A stretch of DNA of 64,000 nt from Anopheles merus (GCF_017562075.2 NW_024427622.1:89303-153302); one strand, 5' to 3'. Shown: positions 1 through 12,186, numbered from the stretch's first letter. The notes: generated from the sequence alone by a model not told the origin. Numbers and translations: made by a program.

Positions 1-2510
1 AAATGCCGTTAACAAACATTGCGGCGATGAAGTTGCATTTTCACAAATCAAACAAAAAAAGCGCAATGAGTTCAATTGCTGCAATATAAAAATGACTAAG
101 GAATCGCTAGCACGATAGAGGGTTTGCTGTGCAACGCGCAGAACCCTAATTCGCATTAACACATTCAGCCCGGCGCTGAATTTCATGAGCTTACCGTTCC
201 CCCGGCATCTAGAACGCAAGCTGATTGTGAAACCGGTATACTGGAAAGTTCACTGGCAGTCCCTGGGGCCTGCCATCGAACTGAACGTGTTAAGCATTAA
301 GCATAACTTTGCTACACTAAGCTTTTTTGCTTTCGTATGGTGTAGATTACACAGATATGCTGAGCCGTCTGCGCAAGGGTGTGAGTGTGCGTGTGTGTGC
401 AAAACTGTCGCCGAATGTATGCTTTTCCGGAATGTTATGATCCATCGGAAAGGAAGGTGTTCATGAAAGGCGGAAAGACAAATTGAGACCCCTGTAAATG
501 ATAGCTGATGACCGGGAGGAGGGGGTACTGGCATGCAGCTGTTAAGAGATTGAACATTATACTTAAATTGCTGGCGGGGTGGGGGGGGGGATTGGCGATG
601 GAACCCCTACGATCATCGGTCACAGGCCCTAAAATTGTAGTCGCCATGGGGGGGGGGGGTGCAAATGGTTCTCCTGCCACGGAGCCCCAATGACCATCTT
701 TCCGGGGGCCCTTGTCGCTAACACTCTGTCCACTTGTAGACATACGGCATACTACAGACTAGAGATCTTCGGTGACCGCCTAGTCCGCCTACCGTTAGAT
801 CCACCGCTGGTTCATGACGGTGTTTTTTTTTACTGTGGAGGTGCATCCTTCCCCCTGCCTGCTGCGTATGCACCGGGCAGGAGACAGTGTGGCAGTATGA
901 AAGTTGCACACCGGATAGGAGCGGGCCCGCAGCACCGCCATCATTCCGCACATCTGCATGCCCGTCGTGGGTTCTAATCGCGTATGAACCGTCCGTCATA
1001 GCAAGGGCTGACAAACCGGCTACGTGGTACTCAAGTCCTAAAATGGCCGGCATGATCGCGCTGGCTATTACGCCAACAATAATAATAATAATAAGAAATT
1101 AGCATAACATTCCACGCCCGGGGAAGAGTTTGGCTTGTCTTTGATGCTGCCGGGCTACCGATGTGACGCGACAAATGCACGGAATGCACTCGACCAAAGG
1201 ACATTAACCTCCAGAGCCGAACCCATTCCAAGGCAGTGCCGGTCGCTCGGCGTCATGATACCGGCTTGCCCAGCCAACAAGCCGCCAGATTCTGGACGGA
1301 CAGGTGCAGCACCATACGCGCACCGTAATAAACAAATCCAGAATCCTCTTTTGTATGAATTCAATTCAAGTTTTGTTTCAACTTGCATCCGCTAGCAGAA
1401 TTGTGTTGTCTCTCAGGTAGCGAGATAAAAAATGCACGGACTTTGTTGTCGCAGTGGATGAAAATGTACGCATCAGAATCAAACCGTTTTGGGGTTTCCA
1501 CACGCACGCACACACACACACACACACACGCAAACACACACACGCATGCACGCACACTTGCACGTACGCGCGCATGCGAGCGCACACCCACGAAAGCGCG
1601 AACGCAAGCACGCACCCACGAAAGCGCGCAGGCGAGCGCGCACCCACCACCAATCCCCCCCCCCCTCTCCCGCACGAGCGAGTACGGCTACCTTATCGGA
1701 AGAAAGGCTGGTTCAGCTATCTTGTAGCGCATCATCATCCAAAGCGCCGGGTGGGGTGGGGGATCGCGGCATGGTAGAGCGGACGGTTGCTTTCCCCGCG
1801 CTGTGTGTGTGCGTGTGTGTGTGAGACCCCAAAAACTCGAGACAGATTTCGGCACATTAAAAAAATATATATATTGCCACTATACACTGTGCTACATGAT
1901 GCTTAGAAGGTCGTTGAAGCATCAAACATGATCAAATTAAAAAATATTAGATTAGTGTTAGACGTTCTCCTACGCTTGTTTTCAATAGGCTTCGTCACCC
2001 TCGACCGGCATGGGCATCGAATGGTCTCATCAGCAGCGGCACGAAATAAAATAAACCATCAATACACCGATAACACTTTAAATCCCAAACCAGCTTCTCC
2101 CACAGCGTCTCAAGGTCACACACAAATTAATAAATGCTAACACCCACCAATAACAATACACAACCGCAATGCACATATATGAATCAACGCATACACCACA
2201 ACACCCAATCAGCTGGCGGCGGAAGGCAAGGGTAGAAGCGCCGCAAGTATAAGTAAGGCAAGGCAGGGTGAGGGAGGGAGAAGAAGCGGACGAAAAAAAG
2301 GGCGCCAAATATTTTAAATTTTTTGACCGTTTTTTTTGCTCCGCCGCCATAAATAGTTCATCCATTTCGCCAACAGATGGCGCTAACCCTGCGCAGGCCT
2401 GCGCAGGAATCGCTGAAGTCCAGCGCGGGAGACCAGCCAAAATCTGCGCTGGCCAGCGCAGATTTTGGAACATTTCCTGCGCTGGAAACTGCTCGAATTT
2501 GCGCAGCGGG
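1..2510 (-). mobile_element. CCC element copy C, reverse orientation, right end outside window
   Basis: Non-coding member of a repeated element whose full copies are about 3.0-3.2 kb. Read on the minus strand it runs from the GCGCAGCGGG terminus at 2510 through the CCAGCGC repeats, a (CA)n tract at 1500-1640, poly-G runs near 585 and 650, and the conserved right part. Its right terminus lies upstream of base 1. The junction at 2510/2511 drops straight into another copy of the same element in the opposite orientation. That suggests copy C inserted into copy A, with an expected 2-bp duplication CA (2511-2512). Open frames in it are low-complexity readings of the CA tract and are not credible genes. 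Confidence 0.85.
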
Positions 2511-3060
2511 CAGATTCGGCCTAGTCTCCCGCGCTGGACTTCAGCGATTCCCGCGCTGGGTCGAGCAAGTTTAGCGCCATCTGTTGGCGAAATGGACGAA
2601 CTATTTATGGCGGTGGAGCAAAAAAACGGTAAAAAAATTTAAAAATATTGGCGCCCATTTTCTCGTCCGCTTCTTCTCCCTCCCTCACCCTGCCTTGCCT
2701 TACTTGCGCTTCTACCCGTGCCTTCCGCCGCCAGCTGATTGGGTGTTTGTGATGTATGCGTTGATTCATATATGTGCATTGCGGTTGTGTATTGTTATTG
2801 GTGGGTGTTAGCATTTATTAATTTGTGTGTGACCTTGAGACGCTGTGGGAGAAGCTGGATTGGGATTTAAAGTGTTATCGGTGTATTGATGGTTTATTTT
2901 ATTTCGTGCCGCTGCTGATGAGACCATTCGATGCCCGTGGCAATCGAGGGTGACGAAGCCTATTTAAAACAAGCGTAGGAGAACGTCTAACACTAATCTA
3001 ATATATTTTTAATTTTAACATGTTTGACGCTTCAACGACCTTCTAAGCATCATGTAGCAA
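2511..3060 (+). mobile_element. CCC element copy A, left segment
   Basis: Forward-orientation segment of the 3.2 kb CCC element that starts inside the left subterminal repeats. It carries the conserved blocks seen in copies D and E: the GCGCCATCTGTTGGCGAAAT block and the TGATTGGGTG and GTTATTGGTGGGTG blocks. It stops at 3060 where copy B is inserted and resumes at 9526. Its own left terminus should lie upstream of the window, beyond copy C. It is the oldest layer of the nest. Confidence 0.8.
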
Positions 3061-3165
3061 CCCGCTGTGCAAAGCGACGGAAGGCGTTATGGCGTTCTGA
3101 GAATTTTATCATGCCTTCCTTTTCTCTCCAACGGCAAATTTGTCGAGCAGCTCGTCGAGCTACCC
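3061..3165 (-). mobile_element. CCC element copy B, right-terminal segment
   Basis: These 105 bp are the reverse-orientation right end of a CCC element, beginning CCCGCTGTGCAAAGCG. The sequence breaks at 3165 and continues exactly at 6402: joining GAGCTAC-CC with GTCCCTGG restores the uninterrupted sequence seen within copy D at about 6285-6305. AA at 3059-3060 and 9526-9527 is the 2-bp target duplication of copy B. Confidence 0.85.
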
Positions 3166-3207
3166 CCCGCTGCGCAAATTCGAGCAGTTTCCAGCGCAGG
3201 AAATATA

Positions 3208-3239
3208 CCAAAATCTGCGCTGGCCAGCGCAGATTTTGG
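3208..3239. repeat. Perfect 32-bp palindrome near the left end of copy D
   Basis: CCAAAATCTGCGCTGG followed by its exact reverse complement, 42 bp inside the left terminus of copy D. The same palindrome occurs in E (29787-29818) and I (61492-61523) and, reverse-complemented, in B. It sits among further CCAGCGC and GCGCTGG units, as expected for a protein-binding subterminal array. That role is inference. Confidence 0.85.
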
Positions 3240-4764
3240 CTGGTCTCCCGCGCTGGACTTCAGCGATTCCTGCGCTGGGTCGAGCTAGTTTAGCGCCATC
3301 TGTTGGCGAAATGGACGAACTATTTGTGGCGGTGGAGCAAAAAAAAAACGGCCAAAAAATTTAAAAATATTGGCGCCCATTTTTTCGTCCGCTGCTTCTA
3401 CCTCCCTCACCCTGCCTTGCCTTACTTGCGCTTCTGCCCGTGCCTTCCTGCCGCCAGCTGATTGGGTGTTTGTGGTGTATGCGTTGATTCTCATATGTGC
3501 ATTGCGGTTGTGTATTGTTATTGGTGGGTGTTAGCATTTATTAATTTGTGTGTGGCCTTGAGACGCTGTGGGAGAAGCTGGATTGGGATTCAAAGTGTTA
3601 TCGGTGTATTGATGGTTTATTTTATTTCGTGCCGTTGCTGATGAGACCATTCGATGCCCGTGGCAATCGAGGGTGACGAAGCCTATTTAAAACAAGTATA
3701 GGAGAACGTCTAACACTAATCTAATATATTTTTAATTTGAACATGTTTGATGCTTCAACGACCTTCTAAGCATCATGTAGCACAATATATAGTGGCAAAA
3801 AAAATTTTTTTTTAAATGTGCCGAAATTTGTCACAAGTTTTCGGGTCTTGACACACACATGCACACAGCGCGGGGAAAGTGACCGTTCACTCTATCATGT
3901 CGCGATCCCCCAACCCGCCCGGCGCTTTGAATGAGGATGCGCTACAAGATAGCTGAACCAGCCGTTCTACCGATAAGGTAGCCGTACTCGCTCGTGCGGG
4001 AGGGGGGGGGGGAGGGTTTGGTGGAGGGTGCGTGATCGCGTGCGCGACTTCGGGGGCGCGTGCTCGTGCGCGAGCTTTCGTGGGTGCGTGCTGGCGTGCG
4101 CGGGTACGTGCATGTGTGCGTGCGTGCGTGCGTGTGTGTGTGCGTGCGTGAGTGCGTGCGTGCTGGCGTCCGCGCGTTCATGCATGTGTGCGTGTGTGTG
4201 TGTGTGTGTGAGTTTGCGCGCGCATGTTTGTGTGTTTGTGTGTGTGCGTGCGTTTGGATACCCCAAACTATTTGATTCTTATGGGTACATATTCATCCGC
4301 TGCGGCTACAAAGTCCATGCATTTTCGATCTCGCTACCTGAGAGACAACACAACCATTGGCATTGGCATCTTTGTGATCGGCTCTGCTATTGGGGGTATT
4401 AAAAAGACACATGATTTAAGCAAACGTGCGTGTCATTTGTTGCACATTTATTTCTAATTCAGCTAGCGGACGCAAGTGGAAACAACATTTTGAATTGAAT
4501 CCATAGAGGATTCTGGATTTGTTTATTACGGTGCGCGTATGGTGCTGCACCTGTCCGTCCAGAATCTGGTGGCTTGTTGGTTTGGAGTAGTTATCATGAC
4601 GCCGGTTGACCGGCAATGCCTTGGAATGGGTTCGGATCGGTAGGTTCATGTTTTGGTCGAGTGCATTCCGTGTATTTGTCTCGTCACAGCGGTAGCCCGG
4701 CAGCAACAAAGTCAAGACAAACTCTTACCCGAGTGTGGACTGCTATGCTTAGTTCTTTTTATTC

Positions 4765-4805
<41 letters not shown>

Positions 4806-4821
4806 GGCGTAATAGCCAACG

Positions 4822-5042
4822 CCCGGTCGTCGTAGAGCCGGTCTGGTGGTGCAGTCGTCAACTCGTACGACGTAACAACATGCCCGTCATGGGTTCAAGT
4901 CCCGAATAGACCGTGCTCCCATACGCAGAACTGACTATCCTGCTATGGTAACAATAAGTCACTGAAAGCCAAGCTCACTTTACTATTGGGTACTGGCAGG
5001 CCTTGACCGACAGCGGTTGTTGCGCCAAAGAAGAAGAAGAAG
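4822..5042 (+). mobile_element. SINE200-like tRNA-derived SINE in copy D
   Basis: A 221-bp SINE with a tRNA-like head, the polymerase III B-box GGTTCAAGTCC near 4891, the CACTGAAAGCCAAGC body and an (AAG)n tail. It is flanked by an exact 11-bp target duplication AATAGCCAACG (4811-4821 and 5043-5053). The sequence agrees with SINE200 of Anopheles as I know it. The SINE interrupts copy D at a site that is empty in copies C, A, E and F. Confidence 0.9.
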
Positions 5043-6399
5043 AATAGCCAACGCGATCATGCCGGCCTTTTCAGGACTTGAGTACCACGTAGCCGGAGCC
5101 GGTGACTAATCCCTTGCTATGACGGACGGTTCATACGCGATTAGAACCCACGACGGGCATGCAGATGTGCGGAATGATGGCGGTGCTGCGGGCCCGCTCC
5201 TATCCGGTGTGCAACTTTCATACTGCCACACTGTCTCCTGCCCGGTGCATACGCAGCAGGCAGGGGGAAGGATGCACCTCCACAGTAAAAAAAAAACACC
5301 GTCATGAACCAGCGGCGGATCTAACGGTAGGCGGACTAGGCGGTCACCGAAGATCTCTAGTCTGTAGTATGCCGTATGTCTACAAGTGGACAGAGTATTA
5401 GCGACAAGGGCCCCCGGAAAGATGGTCATTGGGGCTCCGTGGCAGGAGAACCATTTGCACCCCCCCCCCCCCCCCCCATGGCGACTACAATTTTAGGGCC
5501 TGTGACCGATGATCGTAGGGGTTCCATCGCCAATCCCCCCCCCCCCACCACGCCAGCAATTTAAGTATAATGTTCAATCTCTTAACAGCTGTATGCCAGT
5601 ACCCCCTCCTCCCGGTCATCAGCTATCATTTACAGGGGTCTCAATTTGTCTTTCCGCCTTTCATGAACACCTTCCTTTCCGATGGATCATAACATTCCGG
5701 AAAAGCATACATTCGGCGACAGTTTTGCACACACACGCACACTCACACCCTTGCGCAGACGGCTCAGCATATCTGTGTAATCTACACCATACGAAAGCAA
5801 AAAAGCTTAGTGTAGCAAAGTTATGCTTAATGCTTAACACGTTAAGTTCGATGGCAGGCCCCAGGGACTGCCAGTGAACTTTCCAGTATACCGGTTTCAC
5901 AATCAGCTTGCGTTCTAGATGCCGGGGGAACGGTAAGCTCATGAAATTCAGCGCCGGGCTGAATGTGTTAATGCGAATTAGGGTTCTGCGCGTTGCACAG
6001 CAAACCCTCTATCGTGCTAGCGATTCCTTAGTCATTTTTATATTGCAGCAATTGAACTCATTGCGCTTTTTTTGTTTGATTTGTGAAAATGCAACTTCAT
6101 CGCCGCAATGTTTGTTAACGGCATTTTTAGGCGCCACAACAACTCGCAAGCATTGACCACACGCGAGAAAGAGATGGCGCTATGGAGGGAAAAAGCACGG
6201 ACGACGGCTGACAGCGATTGGCCGTCTGACGCACCAACACATCCAAACCTTCGGCAGCGTGCTCAGGCGAGGGGTATGAGGCGGAGCCAGGGACGGGTAG
6301 CTCGACGAGCTGCTCGACAAATTTGCCGTTGGAGAGAAAAGGAAGGCATGATAAAATTCTCAGAACGCCATAACGCCTTCCGTCGCTTTGCACAGCGGG

Positions 6400-7886
6400 C
6401 CGTCCCTGGCTCCGCCTCATACCCCTCGCCTGAGCACGCTGCCGAAGGTTTGGATGTGTTGGTGCGTCAGACGGCCAATCGCTGTCAGCCGTCGTCCGTG
6501 CTTTTTCCCTCCATAGCGCCATCTCTTTCTCGCGTGTGGTCAATGCTTGCGAGTTGTTGTGGCGCCTAAAAATGCCGTTAACAAACATTGCGGCGATGAA
6601 GTTGCATTTTCACAAATCAAACAAAAAAAGCGCAATGAGTTCAATTGCTGCAATATAAAAATGACTAAGGAATCGCTAGCACGATAGAGGGTTTGCTGTG
6701 CAACGCGCAGAACCCTAATTCGCATTAACACATTCAGCCCGGCGCTGAATTTCATGAGCTTACCGTTCCCCCGGCATCTAGAACGCAAGCTGATTGTGAA
6801 ACCGGTATACTGGAAAGTTCACTGGCAGTCCCTGGGGCCTGCCATCGAACTTAACGTGTTAAGCATTAAGCATAACTTTGCTACACTAAGCTTTTTTGCT
6901 TTCGTATGGTGTAGATTACACAGATATGCTGAGCCGTCTGCGCAAGGGTGTGAGTGTGCGTGTGTGTGCAAAACTGTCGCCGAATGTATGCTTTTCCGGA
7001 ATGTTATGATCCATCGGAAAGGAAGGTGTTCATGAAAGGCGGAAAGACAAATTGAGACCCCTGTAAATGATAGCTGATGACCGGGAGGAGGGGGTACTGG
7101 CATACAGCTGTTAAGAGATTGAACATTATACTTAAATTGCTGGCGTGGTGGGGGGGGGGGGATTGGCGATGGAACCCCTACGATCATCGGTCACAGGCCC
7201 TAAAATTGTAGTCGCCATGGGGGGGGGGGGGTGCAAATGGTTCTCCTGCCACGGAGCCCCAATGACCATCTTTCCGGGGGCCCTTGTCGCTAACACTCTG
7301 TCCACTTGTAGACATACGGCATACTACAGACTAGAGATCTTCGGTGACCGCCTAGTCCGCCTACCGTTAGATCCGCCGCTGGTTCATGACGGTGTTTTTT
7401 TTTTTACTGTGGAGGTGCATCCTTCCCCCTGCCTGCTGCGTATGCACCGGGCAGGAGACAGTGTGGCAGTATGAAAGTTGCACACCGGATAGGAGCGGGC
7501 CCGCAGCACCGCCATCATTCCGCACATCTGCATGCCCGTCGTGGGTTCTAATCGCGTATGAACCGTCCGTCATAGCAAGGGATTAGTCACCGGCTCCGGC
7601 TACGTGGTACTCAAGTCCTGAAAAGGCCGGCATGATCGCGTTGGCTATTCTTCTTCTTCTTCTTTGGCGCAACAACCGCTGTCGGTCAAGGCCTGCCAGT
7701 ACTCAATAGTAAAGTGAGCTTGGCTTTCAGTGACTTATTGTTACCATAGCAGGATAGTCAGTTCTGCGTATGGGAGCACGGTCTATTCGGGACTTGAACC
7801 CATGACGGGCATGTTGTTACGTCGTACGAGTTGACGACTGCACCACCAGACCGGCTCTACGACGACCGGGCGTTGGCTATTACGCC

Positions 7887-7927
<41 letters not shown>

Positions 7928-9525
7928 GAATAAAAAGAACTAAGCATAGCAGTCCACACTCGGGTAAGAGTTTGTCTTGACTTTGTTGCTGCCGGGCTAC
8001 CGCTGTGACGAGACAAATACACGGAATGCACTCGACCAAAACATGAACCTACCGATCCGAACCCATTCCAAGGCATTGCCGGTCGACCGGCGTCATGATA
8101 ACTACTCCAAACCAACAAGCCACCAGATTCTGGACGGACAGGTGCAGCACCATACGCGCACCGTAATAAACAAATCCAGAATCCTCTATGGATTCAATTC
8201 AAAATGTTGTTTCCACTTGCGTCCGCTAGCTGAATTAGAAATAAATGTGCAACAAATGACACGCACGTTTGCTTAAATCATGTGTCTTTTTAATACCCCC
8301 AATAGCAGAGCCGATCACAAAGATGCCAATGCCAATGGTTGTGTTGTCTCTCAGGTAGCGAGATCGAAAATGCATGGACTTTGTAGCCGCAGCGGATGAA
8401 TATGTACCCATAAGAATCAAATAGTTTTGGGGTATCCAAACGCACGCACACACACAAACACACAAACATGCGCGCGCAAACTCACACACACACACACACA
8501 CGCACACATGCATGAACGCGCGGACGCCAGCACGCACGCACTCACGCACGCACACACACACGCACGCACGCACGCACACATGCACGTACGCGCGCACGCC
8601 AGCACGCACCCACGAAAGCTCGCGCACGAGCACGCGCCCCCGAAGTCGCGCACGCGATCACGCACCCTCCACCAAACCCTCCCCCCCCTCCCGCACGAGC
8701 GAGTACGGCTACCTTATCGGTAGAACGGCTGGTTCAGCTATCTTGTAGCGCATCCTCATTCAAAGCGCCGGGCGGGTTGGGGGATCGCGACATGATAGAG
8801 TGAACGGTCACTTTCCCCGCGCTGTGTGCATGTGTGTGTCAAGACCCGAAAACTTGTGACAAATTTCGGCACATTTAAAAAAAAATATTTTTTTGCCACT
8901 ATATATTGTGCTACATGATGCTTAGAAGGTCGTTGAAGCATCAAACATGTTCAAATTAAAAATATATTAGATTAGTGTTAGACGTTCTCCTATACTTGTT
9001 TTAAATAGGCTTCGTCACCCTCGATTGCCACGGGCATCGAATGGTCTCATCAGCAACGGCACGAAATAAAATAAACCATCAATACACCGATAACACTTTG
9101 AATCCCAATCCAGCTTCTCCCACAGCGTCTCAAGGCCACACACAAATTAATAAATGCTAACACCCACCAATAACAATACACAACCGCAATGCACATATGA
9201 GAATCAACGCATACACCACAAACACCCAATCAGCTGGCGGCAGGAAGGCACGGGCAGAAGCGCAAGTAAGGCAAGGCAGGGTGAGGGAGGTAGAAGCAGC
9301 GGACGAAAAAATGGGCGCCAATATTTTTAAATTTTTTGACCGTTTTTTTTTTGCTCCACCGCCACAAATAGTTCGTCCATTTCGCCAACAGATGGCGCTA
9401 AACTTGCTCGACCCAGCGCAGGAATCGCTGAAGTCCAGCGCGGGAGACCAGCCAAAATCTGCGCTGGCCAGCGCAGATTTTGGTATATTTCCTGCGCTGG
9501 AAACTGCTCGAATTTGCGCAGCGGG
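6400..9525 (-). mobile_element. CCC element copy B, main segment
   Basis: Reverse-orientation continuation of copy B after the interruption by copy D, ending at the GCGCAGCGGG terminus at 9525. With 3061-3165 it makes a complete element of about 3229 bp. It mirrors copy D base for base over long stretches, so 3166-9525 reads as a large inverted repeat. The target duplications show this arose by insertion of one copy into another. Bases 6400-6401 are the second copy of the CC duplication. Confidence 0.88.
7650..7870 (-). mobile_element. SINE200-like SINE in copy B
   Basis: Reverse-strand counterpart of the SINE in copy D, at the same site in the host element and with the same 11-bp target duplication (7639-7649 and 7871-7881). 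A shared SINE site means B and D descend from one SINE-bearing source element. Confidence 0.9.
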
Positions 9526-11695
9526 AATGTATAGTGGCAATATTTTTTTTTTATGTGCCGAAATCTGTCTCGAGTTTTCGGGTCTCGACACACACACGCA
9601 CACACACAAAGCGCGGGGAAAGTGACCGTTCACTCTATCATGCCGCGATCCCCCACCCTGCCCGACGCTGTGGATGAGGATGCGATACAAGAAAGCTGAA
9701 CCAGCCGTTCTACCGATACGGTAGCCGTAATCGATCATGCAGGGGGGGGGTCTGGTGGGGGGGGGGGGGAGTGCGTGCTTGCGTTCGCGCTTTCGTGGGT
9801 GCGTGCTTGCGTTTGCGCTTTCGCGGGTGCCTGCCCGCGTACACGCGTACGTGCATGTGTGCGTGTGTGTGTGCGTGCGTGCGTGCTCGCGTGCGTGTGT
9901 GTGTGTTTTTGTGTGAGTGTGTGTGCGTGCGTGTGGAAACCCCAAAACTATTTGATTCTGATGCGTACATTTTCATCCGCTGCGGCTACAAAGTCCATGC
10001 ATTTTCGATTTCGCTACCTGAGAGACAACACAACTATCGGATTGGCACCACGATCTTTGCGATCGGTTCTGCTGTTGGGGGTGTTAAAAAGGCACACGAT
10101 CGAAGCAAACGTGCATGTGATATGTAGCAAATTTCTTTCGCGCATATGGTGCTGCACCTGCCCGTCCGGAATCTGGCGGCTTGTTGGTTTGGAGAAGTTA
10201 TCATGACGCTGATTGACCGGCAATGCCTTGGAATGGGTTCGGATCGGTAGGTTCATGTTTTAGTCGAGTGAATTCCGTGCATTTGTCGCGCCACAGCGGT
10301 AGACCCGGCAGCACCAAAGTCAAAACAAAAACCTTCCCCGAGTGTGGACTGCTATGCTAAGTTCTTCTTCTTCTTATTATTATTATTATTATTGGCGTAA
10401 TAGTCTACGCGATCATGCCGGCCTTTTCAGGACTTGAGTAGCACGTAGCCGGATAGTTAGCCCTTGCTACGGCGGACGGTTCATACGTGGTTAGAACCCA
10501 CGACGGGCATGCAGATGTGCGGAATGACAGCGGTGCCGCGGGACCGCTCCTATCCAGCGGGTAACTTGCATACTGCCACACTGTCTCCTGCTCGATGCAT
10601 ACGCTGCAGACAGGGGGAAGGATGCACCTCCACGATAGAAAAAACACCGTCATGAACCAGCGGTGGACCTAACGGTAGGCGGACTAGGCGGTCGCCGAAG
10701 ATTTCTAGTCTGTAGTATGCCGTATGTCTACAAGTGGACAGATTATTAGCGACAAGGGCCCCCGGAAATATGTTCGTTAGGGCTCTGTGGCTGGAGAACC
10801 ATTTGCACCTCCCCCCCCCCCCCCCCCATGGCGACAACAACTTTAGGGCCTGTGACCGATGATCGTAGGGGTCCCATGGCCACCCCCCCCCATTCGATGG
10901 CAATTTAAGTATACTGTCCAATCTTCCTTCTTCCTGTGTCAGTACCCCCTCCTCAGGGGCCTCAATTCGTCTTTCCGCCTTTCATGAACACCTTCCTTTC
11001 TTTGACCGATGGATCATAACATTCCGGAAGAAATTACATTTGACGACAGTTTTGCATACACACGCACACTCACAACCATGCGCAGGATGCTTAACATATC
11101 TATGTAATCCACAACAAACGAAATCAACAGCTTAGTGTTATGCTTAATGCTTAGCACGTTCAGTTCGATGGCAGGCCCCAGGGACTACCAGTGGACTTTC
11201 CAGTATGCCGGTTTCACAATCAGCTTGCGTTCTTGATGCTGGTGGAACGGAAGTTAATGAAAATCAGCGCCGGGCTGAACGTGTCAATGCGAATTAGGGT
11301 TCTGCGCGTGAGCTGGCGTTTCCTTGGTCATTTTTACATTGCAGCAATTGAACTTATTGCGCGTTTTTGGTTTGATTTGTGAAAATGCAACTTCATCGCC
11401 GCAATGTTTGTTAACGGCATTTTTAGGCGCCACAACAGCTCGCGAGCATTGACCACACGCGAGAAAGAGATAGCGCTATGGAGGGAAAAAGCACGGACGA
11501 CGGCTGACAGCGATTGGCCGTCTGACGCACCAACACATCCAAACCTTCGGCAGCGCGCTCAGGCGAGGGGAATGAGGCGGAGCCAGGGACGGGCAGCTCG
11601 ACGAGCTGCTCGACAAATTTGCCGTTGGAGAGAAAAGGAAGGCATGATAAAATTCTCCGAACGCCTTGATTTCTTCCGTCGCTTTGCGCAGCGGG
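9526..11695 (+). mobile_element. CCC element copy A, right segment
   Basis: Continuation of copy A from the block that normally follows position 3060, through a GT tract (9840-9930), a (TTA)n tract near 10374, a SINE-related segment (10400-10560), a C-run (about 10810) and the right terminus GCGCAGCGGG at 11695. It lacks the SINE200 insertion. After 11695 the sequence becomes unrelated intron, so GT (11696-11697) is the expected target duplication for the whole nest. Confidence 0.85.
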
Positions 11696-11904
11696 GTGTT
11701 TACATGATTTCAGCCTCCAACTGTCAAACTCCATACAAAAAAACTGACTAAAATCGTGAAGGGCCCTACTGTTGGAAACTGTAATAAGGTTCCAACAAAC
11801 TGTCAGCGAAGGCGATGTTTTTGTGTGTGTACATAGGCATAAAAAATGAGGAAACTGGTCCTTAGACTTTAACCCTGTAACTGGGCCAAATTAACTAGTT
11901 GTAC

Positions 11905-12003
11905 TGAAAATGAAGGGACTATCAAAAAAGATCAAATATGAGGGTGTTTTCAAATTAGAGAGTTCATATAATCATATAAGATCATATAAGAGAGAATTTA
12001 CTG
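11905..12003 (-). mobile_element. Decayed MITE fragment related to 17039-17386
   Basis: This stretch matches, reverse-complemented and with many differences, the left part of the TA-flanked MITE at 17039: the GTACTGAAAATGAAGGGACT block, then TCAAATTAGAGAG, then TAAGAGAGAATTTACTGTA. It lies about 180 bp upstream of the dpr exon. The rest of 11697-12186 shows nothing I recognise apart from the splice acceptor before 12187. Confidence 0.5.
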
Positions 12004-12186
12004 TAAATGTAACGTCCTGTAGCTTGTAAGGACCTAGTTCATTAAGACATTTTCTATATCCGATGAACAAACTCAATAAATATTAAATAGGGGCTAATTT
12101 ATTCTGTGACAAATTCTGTGACATCATGCTCTTAATCTTGCGGTTCTCAAATTGTTACGTTGTGTTATTTTTATTTTATTTTATAG

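Larger units (their letters stand above)
3166..6399 (+). mobile_element. CCC element copy D, complete, 3234 bp
   Basis: Complete forward copy from CCCGCTGCGCAAATTCG to GCTTTGCACAGCGGG, inserted in copy B and flanked by the 2-bp duplication CC (3164-3165 and 6400-6401). The left end has repeated CCAGCGC units and a perfect 32-bp palindrome at 3208-3239. The middle has a GT-rich tract (4085-4255), a (TTA)n tract (4765-4805), a SINE200 insertion and C/G homopolymers. The right end differs from the left beyond the first dozen bases. No transposase or other credible reading frame is present, so it is non-autonomous. It is nearly identical to copy B by eye. Confidence 0.9.

Noticed and set aside
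185..466. 93-codon frame starting MSLPFPRHLERK, found again at 5661-5942 and 6754-7035
   Set aside because: It repeats only because the element repeats. It has no recognisable domain, and an equally long frame covers it on the other strand.
1383..1824. Overlapping ~110-codon open frames rich in Thr-His and Arg-Thr
   Set aside because: They are translations of the CA/GT microsatellite tract in several frames at once. The same happens at 3942-4275, 8235-8748, 9710-10206, 30563-31037, 39397-39806 and 62275-62778.
4834..4905. A functional tRNA gene
   Set aside because: The B-box is present, but the sequence continues into a SINE body and tail with a target duplication, and I cannot fold a complete cloverleaf.
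6108..6588. Two 153-codon frames, one on each strand, at the centre of the D/B inverted repeat
   Set aside because: They read across the junction between copies D and B. Mirror symmetry makes both strands look open.
3166..9525. A single foldback transposon with 3.1 kb terminal inverted repeats
   Set aside because: The inner junctions carry a CC duplication, and the split right end of copy B rejoins exactly. The palindrome is one element inserted into another of opposite orientation.
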